NCBI GenBank assembly: GCA_964059195.1
Contig: CAXKWD010000002.1
Coordinates: 148,631,042 to 148,695,041 of the forward strand
DNA: 64,000 bases
Direction: 5' to 3'
Origin: Ectobius pallidus
Lineage: Eukaryota > Arthropoda > Insecta > Blattodea > Ectobiidae
Shown piece after piece: positions 44,460 to 54,825 of this stretch. Each line of letters opens with the position of its first letter. Position 1 is the stretch's first letter. The position numbers and the translations under genes were made by a program. The notes below the pieces were generated by a model. That model searched no databases. It was not told the origin of the DNA and was given only the letters and a program-made list of their open reading frames with translations.

Positions 44460-45157
44460 ACATGTTTCGAGCAATCCTTCATGACTCATCATCAGCTATA
44501 CTGATGTGTATTGGCGGCAACTCCTGGTGGTTGTTTAATGAACTTCTTGATGAGATCCATCCCCGCGGGTATTTCGAAATTCATGAGTTGGTCCTGATTT
44601 TTGTAAATATAAATCTTTTCCCAAATTGTGAGCTGTTTGTGTCCTTGGACACATTTTAGAAGTTCCGGTTCCACATTTATTTCATGGTCTTTCTCCCATA
44701 CATGTGCAGCTATTGCTGATTTATCAGTTTATCCATACTTTATATGTCTCAAGTGTTCTTTAGACCTAATCTCCAAATTTCTTTTTGTTTTTCCTATGTA
44801 TTTTTGGTTACAATCTTTACAGTTAAATTGATATATGCCAGATTTTTTTTTTTTTAGGAATATTATCTAGGTTATTGGATTTAAGTAAATTTTTTAGACT
44901 ATATTTATTTACTGGAGCTGTGGTAATGTTGTATTCCTTGAACACTTTTCTGAATTTTTCATCTGCCCATGGGTGGTATGTTATTTTCTTATAGATAACA
45001 TCCTCTTTTTCTTTTTTGAGTGTGGTAATTTCCTTGATACGTTTTTGTTGACTGAATTTCTTAATTTTCTTTATGATTAGGTCCTTGTGGAATCCATTAT
45101 TTTCTGCTATGGAAATGATGTTGTGGTATTCTAGATCAAACTCAGTTCTGTTTTGAA
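44460..45157 (-). mobile_element. Penelope-like element F, left (inverted) copy
   Basis: Minus-strand sequence matches the plus-strand PLE pieces at 54300-55445: FDLEYHNIISIAENNGFHKD, KKEKEDVIYKKITYHPWADE, VFKEYNITTAPVNKYSLK, then a shifted frame with GIYQFNCKDCNQKYIGKT of the GIY-YIG nuclease. The tail runs to about 44460 and contains ctgatgatgagtc..ctcgaaac, a hammerhead-like core. An expanded A run near 44850 causes a frameshift. At 45157/45158 it switches abruptly to plus-strand PLE sequence (motif A region), so the two copies are head to head. Confidence 0.88.
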
Positions 45158-45487
45158 CTTACTCAGGAAATCAAGGATTTGGAATTATCCCCAGATGATG
45201 TTCTAGTATCATTTGATGTATAGTTGGCCAAAGCAGAGAACTTCTCTGCGGGGTGCACTGCTAATTAGAGGGGCAAGAGGAGGTGGTAGTAGAGGAGGCG
45301 GTGAGGGCTGCAATCACAGGTGGCTAAACGATTGCTTATTGGCTGCCGTGCGCGTGATTGTTGCCGCCGCACGTGCCGAAATGCTCTATTAGCAAAGTTA
45401 AAAATATTTGGCAAGCAATATATTTGCTTATAATTTCTGTGCAGTTTTATTTTACTTTTCTTATAATTTCTGTGCAATTAGTTTTAT

Positions 45488-46120
45488 TATAATTTCCGAC
45501 TCATAGATTTTTTTGTTGGTATTATCATCTTGTTTCAGTTTTCTGTTTTTTGCCCCTTATCAATTACAGCATTTACCCGGAAACCCCGAAAAACTACGGA
45601 AATCCGGAGAAAATGAGTTTTTCTTTGTTCTTTGCTCCTGATATGCCCAGAGAATTTCTGACTCACATATTTTTTGTTGGTATTGTCACATAGTTTAAGG
45701 TTTCAGTTGTTTGCCTCTTACCAATTACAACATATCTTCGGAAAACGCGGAAAACCACGTATATACGGAGAAAATGACAATTTTTTTTATCTTTGTTCTT
45801 TGCTCCTAGTATTCAAAGGGAATTGGCGACTCATATGGTTTTGTGTTAGTATTGCAATCTAGATTAAGGTTCCAGTTGTTTGCCTCTTATCAATTACAGT
45901 ATATCCCCATAAAACTCGGAAAACCACGGAAATCCGCAGAAAATGACTTTGTTTTAATTTTTTTACCTTAGTTGTTTGCTCCTAATATTCCCAGGGAATG
46001 TCTGACTTACATATTTGTTTGTTGGCATTGTCATCTAGATTAAGGTTTTAGTTGTCTGTCCGTTATCAATTACAGCATATCCCCGTAAAACCCGGAAAAC
46101 CACGGAAATCCACAGAATTT
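45488..46120 (+). repeat. Minisatellite array, ~160-176-bp unit x4
   Basis: Unit anchors (aattaca) fall at 45562, 45723, 45892 and 46068. Each unit contains ttgttggtattgtcatct, ccggaaaaccacggaaatcc and gagaaaatga, then tctttgctcctaatattccc. The opposite-strand array at 46565-47868 has the same unit. Confidence 0.9.
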
Positions 46121-46568
46121 CTAGAACTCGAAACTTGTGATGTACAGTCACTGTAACCGTTATTGCGAAATAATTCTTCTGCTTCAGGTGTGTCCTTTGC
46201 AGTTACAAAAGGGTGAGTATGTGGACTACGAGATATCTGCCATAATTGTGATGGTCACATGCAAAGAAAAGGGGAATCATAACTTCTAAACATGCCAAGT
46301 GTAAGTTAAAGTTCTTTTTCTTAGTTGCTCGCTGAAATCTTAAAATCAATTACACTAATTTGTCCATATTACCAATCCAAAATTGTGCTGTTTTACCCAA
46401 TGTCCCTTCTCTAACTTCAGTCAAGAAAGTAGGGTAGTGACTGTGGAAGGTTTGGCAAGATAAATTATCATTCACAGATTTCAAATTTGAATATGAAGGG
46501 TGTTCTGCCAGGTTTTCAATCGCTTTCATCCCTTCAGCATCAGGATTTTTTCCAGTATTCTTTGTCAT
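46121..46568 (-). pseudogene. Fragment of an uncharacterised multi-copy protein family inside foldback 1
   Basis: On the minus strand from ATG 46568: MTKNTGKNPDAEGMKAIEN, PTFLTEVREGTLGKTAQFW and then, past a stop and with two frame changes, LILRFQRATKKKNFNLHLAC, MIPLFFACDHHNYGRYL, and PEAEELF-like text ending near TVTVHHK. I recognise this pattern (AQFW..YMD...RA...FNLHL..L..M...FFA.DH.NY.RY) from an unnamed family found in many copies in invertebrate genomes, whose members often end in a CXC domain like that at 14683-15150. No function is known to me. The fragment is bounded on both sides by the oppositely oriented arrays. Confidence 0.6.
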
Positions 46569-47868
46569 GCTATAATTGGTGAGGGGGAAACAACTGAAAC
46601 CTTAAACTATATGGCAATAAAAACAAAAATTATGTAATTCAGAAATTCCCTGGGAATATTGGTATCAAAGAGCAAAGATTAAAAAAAATTTAAAAGATAT
46701 TAAAACAAACTCATTTTCTCCGGATTTTCGTGGTTTTCGGGGTTTTCCGGAGATAAGATGTAATTGATAAGGGGGAAACAACTAACCCCTTAATATAGAT
46801 GGCAATACCAACACAAAAGCATATGAGTCACACATTCTCTTTGAATATTAGGAGCAAAGAACTACGATTTAAAAAAATTAAAGCAAACTCATTTTCTCCG
46901 GATTTTCGTGGTTTTCGGAGTTTTCCGGAGATAAGATGTAATTGATAAGGGCAAACAACTGAAACCTAGAACTAGATGGCAATACCAACAAACAAAAATC
47001 CCTTGGAATATTAGGAGCAAAGAACAAAGAATTTAAAGAAATTTTAAAAAAAATGAATTTCTCTGGATTGCCGTGGTTTTAGGAGTTTTCTGGAGATATG
47101 CTATAATTCATAAGGGGCAAACAACTGAAACCTTAATCTAGATGGCAATACCAAGAAAAAACATACGAACCAGAAATTCCCTTTGAATATTAGGAGTAAA
47201 GAACAAAGATTTAAAAATAAAACAGTCATTTTCTCCGACTATACGTGGTTTTCGGGGTTTTCCGGGTGTATGCTGTAATTGGCAAGGGGAAAATAACTGA
47301 AACCTTAATCTAGATGGCAATACCAACACAAAAACATATGATTCACCAATTCCCTTTGAATACTAGGAGGAAAGAACAAAAATTTAAAAAAAATTAAACG
47401 AAGCCATTTTCTCCGGATGTCAGTGGTTTTCGGAGTTTTCCGGGCTTATGCTGTAATTGATAAGTGGCAAACAACTCAAACCTTAATGTAGATGGTAATG
47501 CCAATAAAAAACATGAGTCACAAATTCGCTTTGAATATTAGGAGCAAAGAACAGAGATTTAAAAAATAAAACAAAGTCATTTTCTCCGTATATACGTGGT
47601 TTTCCGGGGATATGTTGTAATTTGTAAGGGGCAAACAACTGAAACCTTAAACTAGATGCCAATATCAACAAAATGTGTGAGTCAGAAATTCCCTGGGAAT
47701 ATTAGGAGCAAAGAACAATGAAAAATTAAAACAAATTCATTTTCTCCGGATTTCCGTGGTTTTCCGGATTTTCCGGGTAAATGCTGTAATTGACAAGAGG
47801 CAAACAACTAAAAACTTAAACTAGATGGCAATACCAACAAAAAAATATGTGTCGGAAATTCCCACGGG
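46565..47868 (-). repeat. Minisatellite array, ~164-187-bp unit x8, inverted
   Basis: Anchors (taatt within tgtaatt or tataatt) fall near 46572, 46759, 46937, 47102, 47274, 47452, 47616 and 47784. The unit is the reverse complement of that at 45488-46120 (for example ttttctccggatttccgtgg). The outermost unit stops at cggaaattcccacgg, the same phase as the left array's outer edge. Confidence 0.9.
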
Positions 47869-48341
47869 GGGGAGTGTTTCATATTAGTGGCCCATGGTCT
47901 AGGAGGAGAATGTTTTCATAACAGATAGTGTACTGTACTACAATGTTAATAATAGCACGGCACGGTTCCGACTCGTAACGTAACGGCCACATTCCTCGCA
48001 TTCCTCACAGAGAAGTTCTTTGCTTTGGAACACAATAGTGTCATTGTTTCGAAGCATCACCCAAGACAAATTATTAACATACCTGAGAAAATGGCTTACC
48101 TCCGTGGGATTTAAAGACAATACCATAGAAGAATACTGGGTCATTCCATGCCAAATCATCACAGCTCCCAACCCGACCATCTCAGATTTACATGAAATTC
48201 GGTAAGAAGTTAAAATACATGAAGTTGTACACACACGCAAAATTTTACCCCTCAGTGATTTACGATATTCATACAGCAGGGTTGCAAACATGACAAAAAT
48301 TGTAAAATTTTCCCTTGCATGCTCTGCAAAAATAAATCATA

Positions 48342-51300
48342 GAATTTATTTTCAACACTTCCTACCACTGTAGGCTGCCTAGTGACAAAGTATAATATAC
48401 AACGTAATCTTATCTATAAATGAATTGTTAAACATAAAGCATTAACATATATAGCAGAAATCTATAGAATTATAAAACACTATGTCAAATTATAACAATG
48501 ATGCCTATAAATACGCAGTGATCCCTTCAAAGCAAGAAGAACTAAATCCTTCAGCTTCTGCACGTCTAGTTGAAATTGTTTCCAGATGTTAACTACATGA
48601 CGTGGAATTGTGCCTCGAGCTCCTATTAACATGCCGTATATTTTTATTTCTTTCAGGTGGTACTTTTCCAGGTAGTATGGAATTGTAGGTTCATATATTA
48701 GTTGTTTCTCTTTATTGACCTCTTCTGGTTGACCTCTGTGTTTTTCAAATCTTATAGTCGGGTCAAGAATGTATCCCTCTAACGAATCTTCAGCGTATAC
48801 AAGCATGTCAATACGGCGGTGGCTTCCGTTTGTGGCCACACCATGGACCTCCTCGAAGACTTTGAAACCTTTCTCACGTAGGAGGTCTGCAATTTCAGTT
48901 CGGATCTGATGATGCCTGGCGTTTCTCAGTAGCTCACCATACGGGCAGGATCCCAGGACATGTGCCAATGTTTCAGTCTCTCTATGGCATCGCCGACAGA
49001 GGTTATTGTCCAAAGATCTGCCTGGTATTGATCGCACTGCAGAGACGTTTGTTGTCATCTTCAAGGCCTCTCGCCATTCGTTTACAGAAAGGCCCTTATG
49101 ATTTTTTATCCAACTATTGGCTGGGGTATATTCATCATATAACTCGACACCCTTCCCTTTTGTTGGCAATTCTGTCCACTTTTTAAATTCTATTTGCCGT
49201 AATTGCTGTCTGACTTTCCGTGCGGAGATGGTGTTACTCCGGACATCCAAAACGTCGTTATTAACTGCAACGTTGAGTTTCGTGGTACTGATCTTGCTTT
49301 CTTCAGTGAGATTCCGTAATAATGAAATGTACGGATTGTTGGCAAGAAATAAAGTTCTGCAGGAGTTAATATGCTGCAATCTTATCTCCCATGTAGCACG
49401 GAAAAGTCCCAATCCTTTCACCTTAGGTGCGCTGTACAACATTGAATCAGGTGTGTCAGATGGCAGTTGTAGGATTTCTTTAGTGGCACTTCTTAGTAAT
49501 TTGTCGACATCATGAAGAAATTTCGATGAAACATCTTCTACTTTTGATGTCTGGAAAGGGTATATCAAACTAGGAGTAATGGACACATTCAGTATTGATA
49601 TTTTTTGATCGCATTGCAGTAATGGTGATGATACCAATTTCTCTAACTTGAAATTCAGCTTTTTAATAATAATACTAGGGTTGAATGTTTGGATATTTCT
49701 GAATGTTGTCCCTAGGTAACTGATTTCTTCGCCTTTATTAAGAGACTGGATGGTACAGTCATGCGTAATGCTTAAATTTTTTGCTACTATATCTCCTTTA
49801 ACAACATTAATGCATGTCGATTTTTCAGGATTGATGGCAAGTCCTATTTCTGAAAATCTTTGCAATGCTAAGTTTGTTAGTTCTATAGCAGCAGTCTCAT
49901 TTTTCCCAATAATAACGGTGTCATCTGCAAAGCAAAGAACTGTCAATTTGGCAAGTTCAGATACCAAGGGATATCCATATTGGTCAGATACAGGGGTTTC
50001 TGAAAGCTCTTCAAGTATATGATCAATAGCCAAATTGAAGAGCAGGGGAGATAATGGTGATCCTTGTAAAATGCCCCTTTTAAGTGAAATGGGACTTGAT
50101 TTTCCTTCGTGAGTTGTTATATGAGTTACATTGCTGGTCTGCAGATTCATTATTAAGTTCAGTAGCTTGGATGGAATGCCATGAGATAGAAGGGATTTCT
50201 GCAAGTGATCGTGCCCTATATTATCGAAAGCTTTTTGAATATCAAGGAAAACCAAACACACATCCTCCTTTGAATCTTTTGTTTTTGATAAAATGGATCC
50301 TACTATGGCAGTGTTAATCTGTGCACCAGGCTGGAAAGTGAATCCGGTCTGATAAGGGTTTAGAGAGATATATTGTTGGAGGCGCTTATTGATTATTTTT
50401 TCTATTACTCTCCTTATAACTGAGCTGACAGTAATTGGCCTGTAGTTCATGGGATCTTTTGGATCTCCCTTCTTATATATCAGAAATGTTTTAGCCTTTT
50501 GAAATGCTCCTGGTACAACAGAGGTAACAACCATTCTCGTAGCTATTTTGGCTATTACTTCGTGTGCTATTTCATCTTTGATTACACGAACGAGAACACC
50601 ATCTGGGCCAGGAGAGGTATCAACAGCAATACTACGTATTGCATTGGCTACTTCATCCTTACTGACTGTAGAATCAAACAGTTCATCTACTTCTACTTGC
50701 TGAGCTTCAGTAAGCTTATTTGGATATTCAGGTCTGTCACAAGCATTGTAGGATGAAAACTGGGCAGAAAAGTGTTTATGTAAATCTGAGAGCTTTATAT
50801 TACATGAAATATTTTCAGATCCCAAAACAGTACGGAGAGCTTTCCTCCTTTGGTTGTAATACTGAAACTGTGTCAGTTCATATAAGTATTTACTTTTCCT
50901 TCTATCACGATCCCTTTTCGAAGCCCTTTCTGGATTAGAAGAATTCTTGTAGTTCTTCTGGTTGCGTAATTCTCTATGTTTCTGACGGGCTTCATAATAT
51001 TTTTTCGCGGGGTGTTTAGGCCCAGGAAGCATATATATAGCAGATGGTAAAAAGGTTAGAAACTCGTCGATTAAAACATCAAACTCTGTATCAGAGAGTT
51101 CAGTGGACAGCTGCTCATTGAATTTTCTCAATGTATCTTTGTATTCCAATGTAATTTCCGTGGGTTTTTGTGATTTCTGATGTTTGGTATCATCAGGCGC
51201 TATTCCGGCACTAGAAGTGCTCTGAGTTGCCAGTTTATATCCACTGTAATGGTTGTTCACTAATTGGCTTCGATGGTGAGCGGGATGAGCTTTACTTATG

Positions 51301-51789
51301 TGGATATGAAGAGCTTTAGTGTTTTGGTAATTTTTTCCACATTGAGAACACTGTTCACTGATTTTCTGAGAGTTATCACTTCTTAATTCTTCCTGGGAAG
51401 AGCCATGACTTCTGGCTATATGTATGTTCAATCCTCTTTTAGAGAATTTCCTATCACACAGAGTGCATGTTAAAAGAACGGAAGGTTTATTTAATGATGT
51501 AGACGGTTCACAAAGGTCAGAACTCATCAGAAATATCAATTATAACACTGAATATCTTAAGTCACAGTCATGTTGCTAAGGATAATAAACAAATCTACAA
51601 GCTCATATTAAACAACATTTTCAGCCATAATAGTGTTACTAAAACATATACCAACTCTTCCACATGACAAACACTATTAAGAACCCATACATCAATATTA
51701 ATGTCCAGGTTTCTAACTTCAGATGTAATGAAAATAATAGAAATGACTGGATCCCATAGAACATTGGAATCTTTCATTCCATGGCCTCC
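48342..51789 (-). mobile_element. R2-type LINE inserted in the arm of foldback 2
   Basis: A 3.4-kb non-LTR element on the minus strand with a 5' leader of about 260 bp, one long ORF and a 3' UTR of about 138 bp without a poly-A tail. Boundaries are read by comparison with the uninterrupted opposite arm (53610-53655): left flank aataaatcata, right flank tacttctaattgagg, with four bases (actt) of the target missing and no duplication. It is not in ribosomal DNA. Domain order (two C2H2 fingers, RT, CCHC, restriction-like endonuclease) is that of the R2 group. Confidence 0.88.
48480..51527 (-). CDS. R2-type LINE ORF: zinc fingers, reverse transcriptase, restriction-like endonuclease
   Basis: An uninterrupted 1015-residue protein from the ATG at 51527. 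Two C2H2 fingers lie near residues 21-41 (CTLCDRKFSKRGLNIHIARSH) and 58-81 (CSQCGKNYQNTKALHIHISK plus AH). RT motifs: IYKKGDPKDPMNYRPITV, PYQTGFTFQPGAQINT, LVFLDIQKAFDNIGHDHL (A), GILQGSPLSPLLFNLAID, LCFADDTVIIG (C, catalytic DD), ISYLGTTF. The C-terminal CCHC is CRRCHRETETLAHVLGSC, followed by the restriction-like nuclease with HRRIDMLVY and ILDPTIRFEKH. Two fingers fit some R2 clades. The intact frame suggests recent mobility. A working copy outside 28S rDNA would be unusual for canonical R2. Confidence 0.93.
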   Translation of the reverse strand: MSSDLCEPSTSLNKPSVLLTCTLCDRKFSKRGLNIHIARSHGSSQEELRSDNSQKISEQCSQCGKNYQNTKALHIHISKAHPAHHRSQLVNNHYSGYKLATQSTSSAGIAPDDTKHQKSQKPTEITLEYKDTLRKFNEQLSTELSDTEFDVLIDEFLTFLPSAIYMLPGPKHPAKKYYEARQKHRELRNQKNYKNSSNPERASKRDRDRRKSKYLYELTQFQYYNQRRKALRTVLGSENISCNIKLSDLHKHFSAQFSSYNACDRPEYPNKLTEAQQVEVDELFDSTVSKDEVANAIRSIAVDTSPGPDGVLVRVIKDEIAHEVIAKIATRMVVTSVVPGAFQKAKTFLIYKKGDPKDPMNYRPITVSSVIRRVIEKIINKRLQQYISLNPYQTGFTFQPGAQINTAIVGSILSKTKDSKEDVCLVFLDIQKAFDNIGHDHLQKSLLSHGIPSKLLNLIMNLQTSNVTHITTHEGKSSPISLKRGILQGSPLSPLLFNLAIDHILEELSETPVSDQYGYPLVSELAKLTVLCFADDTVIIGKNETAAIELTNLALQRFSEIGLAINPEKSTCINVVKGDIVAKNLSITHDCTIQSLNKGEEISYLGTTFRNIQTFNPSIIIKKLNFKLEKLVSSPLLQCDQKISILNVSITPSLIYPFQTSKVEDVSSKFLHDVDKLLRSATKEILQLPSDTPDSMLYSAPKVKGLGLFRATWEIRLQHINSCRTLFLANNPYISLLRNLTEESKISTTKLNVAVNNDVLDVRSNTISARKVRQQLRQIEFKKWTELPTKGKGVELYDEYTPANSWIKNHKGLSVNEWREALKMTTNVSAVRSIPGRSLDNNLCRRCHRETETLAHVLGSCPYGELLRNARHHQIRTEIADLLREKGFKVFEEVHGVATNGSHRRIDMLVYAEDSLEGYILDPTIRFEKHRGQPEEVNKEKQLIYEPTIPYYLEKYHLKEIKIYGMLIGARGTIPRHVVNIWKQFQLDVQKLKDLVLLALKGSLRIYRHHCYNLT

Positions 51790-53640
51790 TACTTCTAATT
51801 GAGGTAGAACCTTCATGTTGGTCTCATTTTGAAGCTAAAGGTACATAGTTTTCATTAAAAATAGTTGCATTTCAAAATATTAATTTTTTCATTCCAAGGT
51901 CAAAAGGTGTAACCTTTGACCTTGAGTATCTAAGAAACTGTACCTTTAATTTTATTGAAGAAAAGATATGTTAGGCAGTTAAATGCATTCTATCTATGGT
52001 ACAAATTTCATTTTGGGATGGCTTTGGGAACAGGAGAAAAAAATTTCCCTATAATATAAAGTCACATGGATGACTCACTCACTCACTCACTGACATTAAT
52101 TTTTGCCCAATTTTAGATGAGCAAGAAACTTGAAATTTGGTACACGTATAGCATTTAGGCTGTAAACCACATAAAAATTCCAAAAAGGTTATTTTTTTAT
52201 TTTTAGCCCTAAAAACCCCCCGAAAAGCGCTCGGCTCGGCTCACTGACATTAATGTTTGGTCACTTCCAGATGAGCCAGAAACTTGAAATTTGATACACT
52301 TTTAGGCTTTTTAAATTTTAGGCTGTAAACCACAGGAAAATTCCAAAAAGTTAATATTTTAATTATTTTTAGCCCTAAAAACTCCCGAAAAAGGGCTCGG
52401 CTCTGCTCACTGACATTAATGTTCACCCACTTCCAGATGAGCTAGAAACTTGAAATTTGGTACACGTATAGCGTTTAGGCTGTAAACCGTAGGGAAATTC
52501 CAAAAAAAAAATTTAATTTGTGTGGGTTTCTGCCTCGCGGCAGCTGCAGCTCTAACTCTTGATCGATTGGGTGAAATATCTAAAAATTAAAAAAATCAAC
52601 TTTTTGGAATTTTTCTGTGGTTTACAGCCTGAAAGCTATATGTGTACCAAATTTCAAGTTTCTAGCTTATCTGGAAGTGAACAAACATTAATGTCAGTGA
52701 GCCGAGCCCTTTTTCGGGAGTTTTTAGGGCTAAAAATTAAAAAAATAAACTTTTGGAATTTTCGTGTGGTTTACAGCCTAAACGCGATAAGTGTACCAAA
52801 TTTCAAGTTTCTAGCTCATCAGGAAGTGGGCAAACATTAATGTCAGTGAGCCGACCCAAGCCCTTTTCGGGGGGGTTTTTAGGGCTACAAATTTAAAACT
52901 AAACTTTTTTGGAATTTTCCTGTGGTTTACAGCCTAAATCCTATACGTGTACCAAATTTCAAGTTTCTAGCTCATCTGGAAGTGGGTAAACATTAATGTC
53001 AGTGAGTAGAGCCGAGTCCTTTTTCGGGAGTTTTTAGGGCTAGAAATAATAAAAAAATTAACTTTTTGGAATTTTCCTGTGGTTTACAGCCTAAAATTTA
53101 AAAAGCCTAAAAGTGTATCAAATTTCAAGTTTCTGGCTCATCTGGAAGTGGTCAAACATTAATGTCAGTGAGCCGAGCCGAGCCCTTTTTCGGGGGGTTT
53201 TTAGGGCTAAAAATAAAATAAATAACCTTTTTGGAATTTGTATATGGTTTACAGCCTAAACGCTATACGTGTACCAAATTTCAAGTTTCTAGTTAATCTG
53301 AAAGTGGGCAAACATTAATGTCAGTGAGTGAGTGAGTGAGTCAGCCATGTGGCTTTTTATTAAAGGGAAATTTTTTTCTCCTGTTCCCAAAGCCATCCCA
53401 AAATGAAATTTGTACCATAGATAGAATGCATTTAACTGCCTAATATATCTTTTCTTCAATAAAATTAAAGATACAGTTTCTTAGATACTCAAGGTCGAAG
53501 GTTACACCTTTTGACCTTGGAATGAAAAAATTAATATTTTGAAATGCAACTATTTTTAATGAAAACTATGTATCTTTAGCTTCAAAATGAGACCAACATG
53601 AAGGTTCTACCTCAATTAGAAGTAAAGTTATGATTTATTT
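51790..53640. repeat. Inverted tandem-repeat arms of foldback 2
   Basis: Forward units (anchor gaaacttgaaatttg) are near 52124, 52279 and 52444. Reverse units (anchor aaatttcaagtttc) are near 52649, 52797, 52955, 53121 and 53276. The arms also pair outside the units: 51790-52080 mirrors about 53335-53640. Units end in tcactgacattaatgtt and contain ttttagggctaaaaa. Confidence 0.85.
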
Positions 53641-53846
53641 TTGCAGAGCATGCAAGGGAAAATTTTACAATTTTTGTCATGTTTGCAACCCTGCTGTATG
53701 AATATCGTAAATCACTGAGGGGTAAAATTTTGCGTGTGTGTACAACTTCATGTATTTTAACTTCTTACCGAATTTCATGTAAATCTGAGATGGTCAGGTT
53801 GGAAATTACACTTTTTTGTGATGATTTGGCATGGAATGACCCTACT

Positions 53847-54820
53847 GCAATTTGACTAAACTTTGTACTGAGCAAACTTACTTCAAGTTCAATGAAAAAT
53901 TTTATCAGCAAAGATCGGGCTTGGCAATGGGAAATCCCCTATCTCCTTTCTTGGCTAATCTTTATATGAGTTCCTTAGAGACCCACATCACTTCTGCCTT
54001 CCCTCACATGTTCAAGACGTGGCATAGATACGTAGACGATATCTTTGCCATAGTTAATCGAAATCAAGTCCAAGATTGTGTAAAACTTCTAAACCTGCAG
54101 GATATTTCTTTAAAATTCACATTGGAAGAAGAAAAGAATAACGTTCTCCCATTCCTTGATCTCAAAATCATTAAACACAACAACAAAATTGAATTTGGTA
54201 TATACAGAAAGCCTACACATTCAGACTGCTACATCAAAGCCAATAGTTATAACCCCATAAAACACAAAGAAGCAGTATTTAATAGCATGGTTCATCGACT
54301 TATCAACATTCCTCTAAACAAAACTGAGTTTGATCTAGAATACCACAACATCATTTCCATAGCAGAAAATAATGGATTCCACAAGGACCTAATCATAAAG
54401 AAAGTTAAGAAATTCAGTCAACAAAAATGTATCAAGGAAATTACCACATTCAAAAAATAAAAAGAGGATGTTATCTATAAGAAAATAACATACCACCCAT
54501 GGGCAGATGAAAAATTAAGAAAAGTGTTCAAGGAATACAACATTACCACAGCTCCAGTAAATAAATATAGTCTAAAAATTTTACTTAAATCCAATAACCT
54601 AGTTAATATTCCTCAAAACAAAAAATCTGGCATATATCAATTTAACTGTAAAGATTGTAACCAAAAATACATAGGAAAAACAAAAAGAAATTTGGAGATT
54701 AGGTCTAAAGAACACTTGAGACATATAAAGTATGGACAAACTGATAAATCAGCAATAGCTGCACATGTATGGGAGAAAGACCATGAAATAAATGTGGAAC
54801 CGGAACTTCTAAAATGTGTC
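53847..54820 (+). pseudogene. PLE-F reverse transcriptase C-terminal half and GIY-YIG nuclease
   Basis: A frame from about 53852: LCTEQTYFKFNEKFYQQ, SGLAMGNPLSPFLANLYM, WHRYVDDIFAIV (catalytic DD), NVLPFLDLKI, IYRKPTHSDCYIKAN, NPIKHKEAVFNSMVHRLIN, then IISIAENNGFHKDLI. A TAA at 54458-54460 breaks the connector but the frame continues unchanged to SGIYQFNCKDCNQKYIGKTK and EHLRHIKYGQTDKSAIAAH. The rest of the nuclease is displaced by the MITE insertion at 54826 and resumes at 55219 (GHKQLTIWEKIYIYKNQ). A single stop codon and the insertions are the only clear lesions. Confidence 0.88.
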
Positions 54821-54825
54821 CAAGG

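Larger units (their letters stand above)
45223..48034. mobile_element. Foldback-like element 1 with inverted minisatellite arrays
   Basis: Ends: gttggccaaagcagagaac at the left and, inverted, gtgttccaaagcaaagaac at the right, continuing to ttctctg on both sides. The element interrupts PLE-F between the codons for SFDV and SLF, with probably a 2-bp TA duplication. Inside, in order: 265 bp unique, four ~170-bp units forward (45488-46120), a protein-family fragment on the minus strand (46121-46568), eight units in reverse (46565-47868), and 165 bp unique. Both arrays begin at the same phase of the unit at their outer edge. No transposase was recognised. Confidence 0.7.
48138..53842. mobile_element. 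Foldback-like element 2 with long repeat-bearing arms and TACT duplication
   Basis: Termini gggtcattccatgccaaat at 48138 and its inverted form ending at 53842. TACT is present on both sides (48134-48137 and 53843-53846), and deleting the element with one TACT restores the PLE-F codons for TIEEY-CNLTKLC. The left arm is 48138-48341 plus 51790-52550 (interrupted by the R2-type LINE) and the right arm 52560-53842. Each arm contains tandem ~155-165-bp units (agatgagctagaaacttgaa...gctcactgacattaatgtt): three in the left arm and five in the right. The centre (about 52510-52600) is gtttctgcctcgcggcagctg. No transposase gene was found. Confidence 0.8.

Noticed and set aside
45488..47868. CRISPR-like array
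   Set aside because: Units are 160-187 bp without unique spacers, occur in both orientations and lie in a eukaryotic intron.
47938..48291. 117-codon minus-strand gene
   Set aside because: It spans the right end of foldback 1, a PLE-F piece and the left end of foldback 2, so it is a chance frame; the 48138-48291 part is mirrored in the opposite arm at about 53690-53842.
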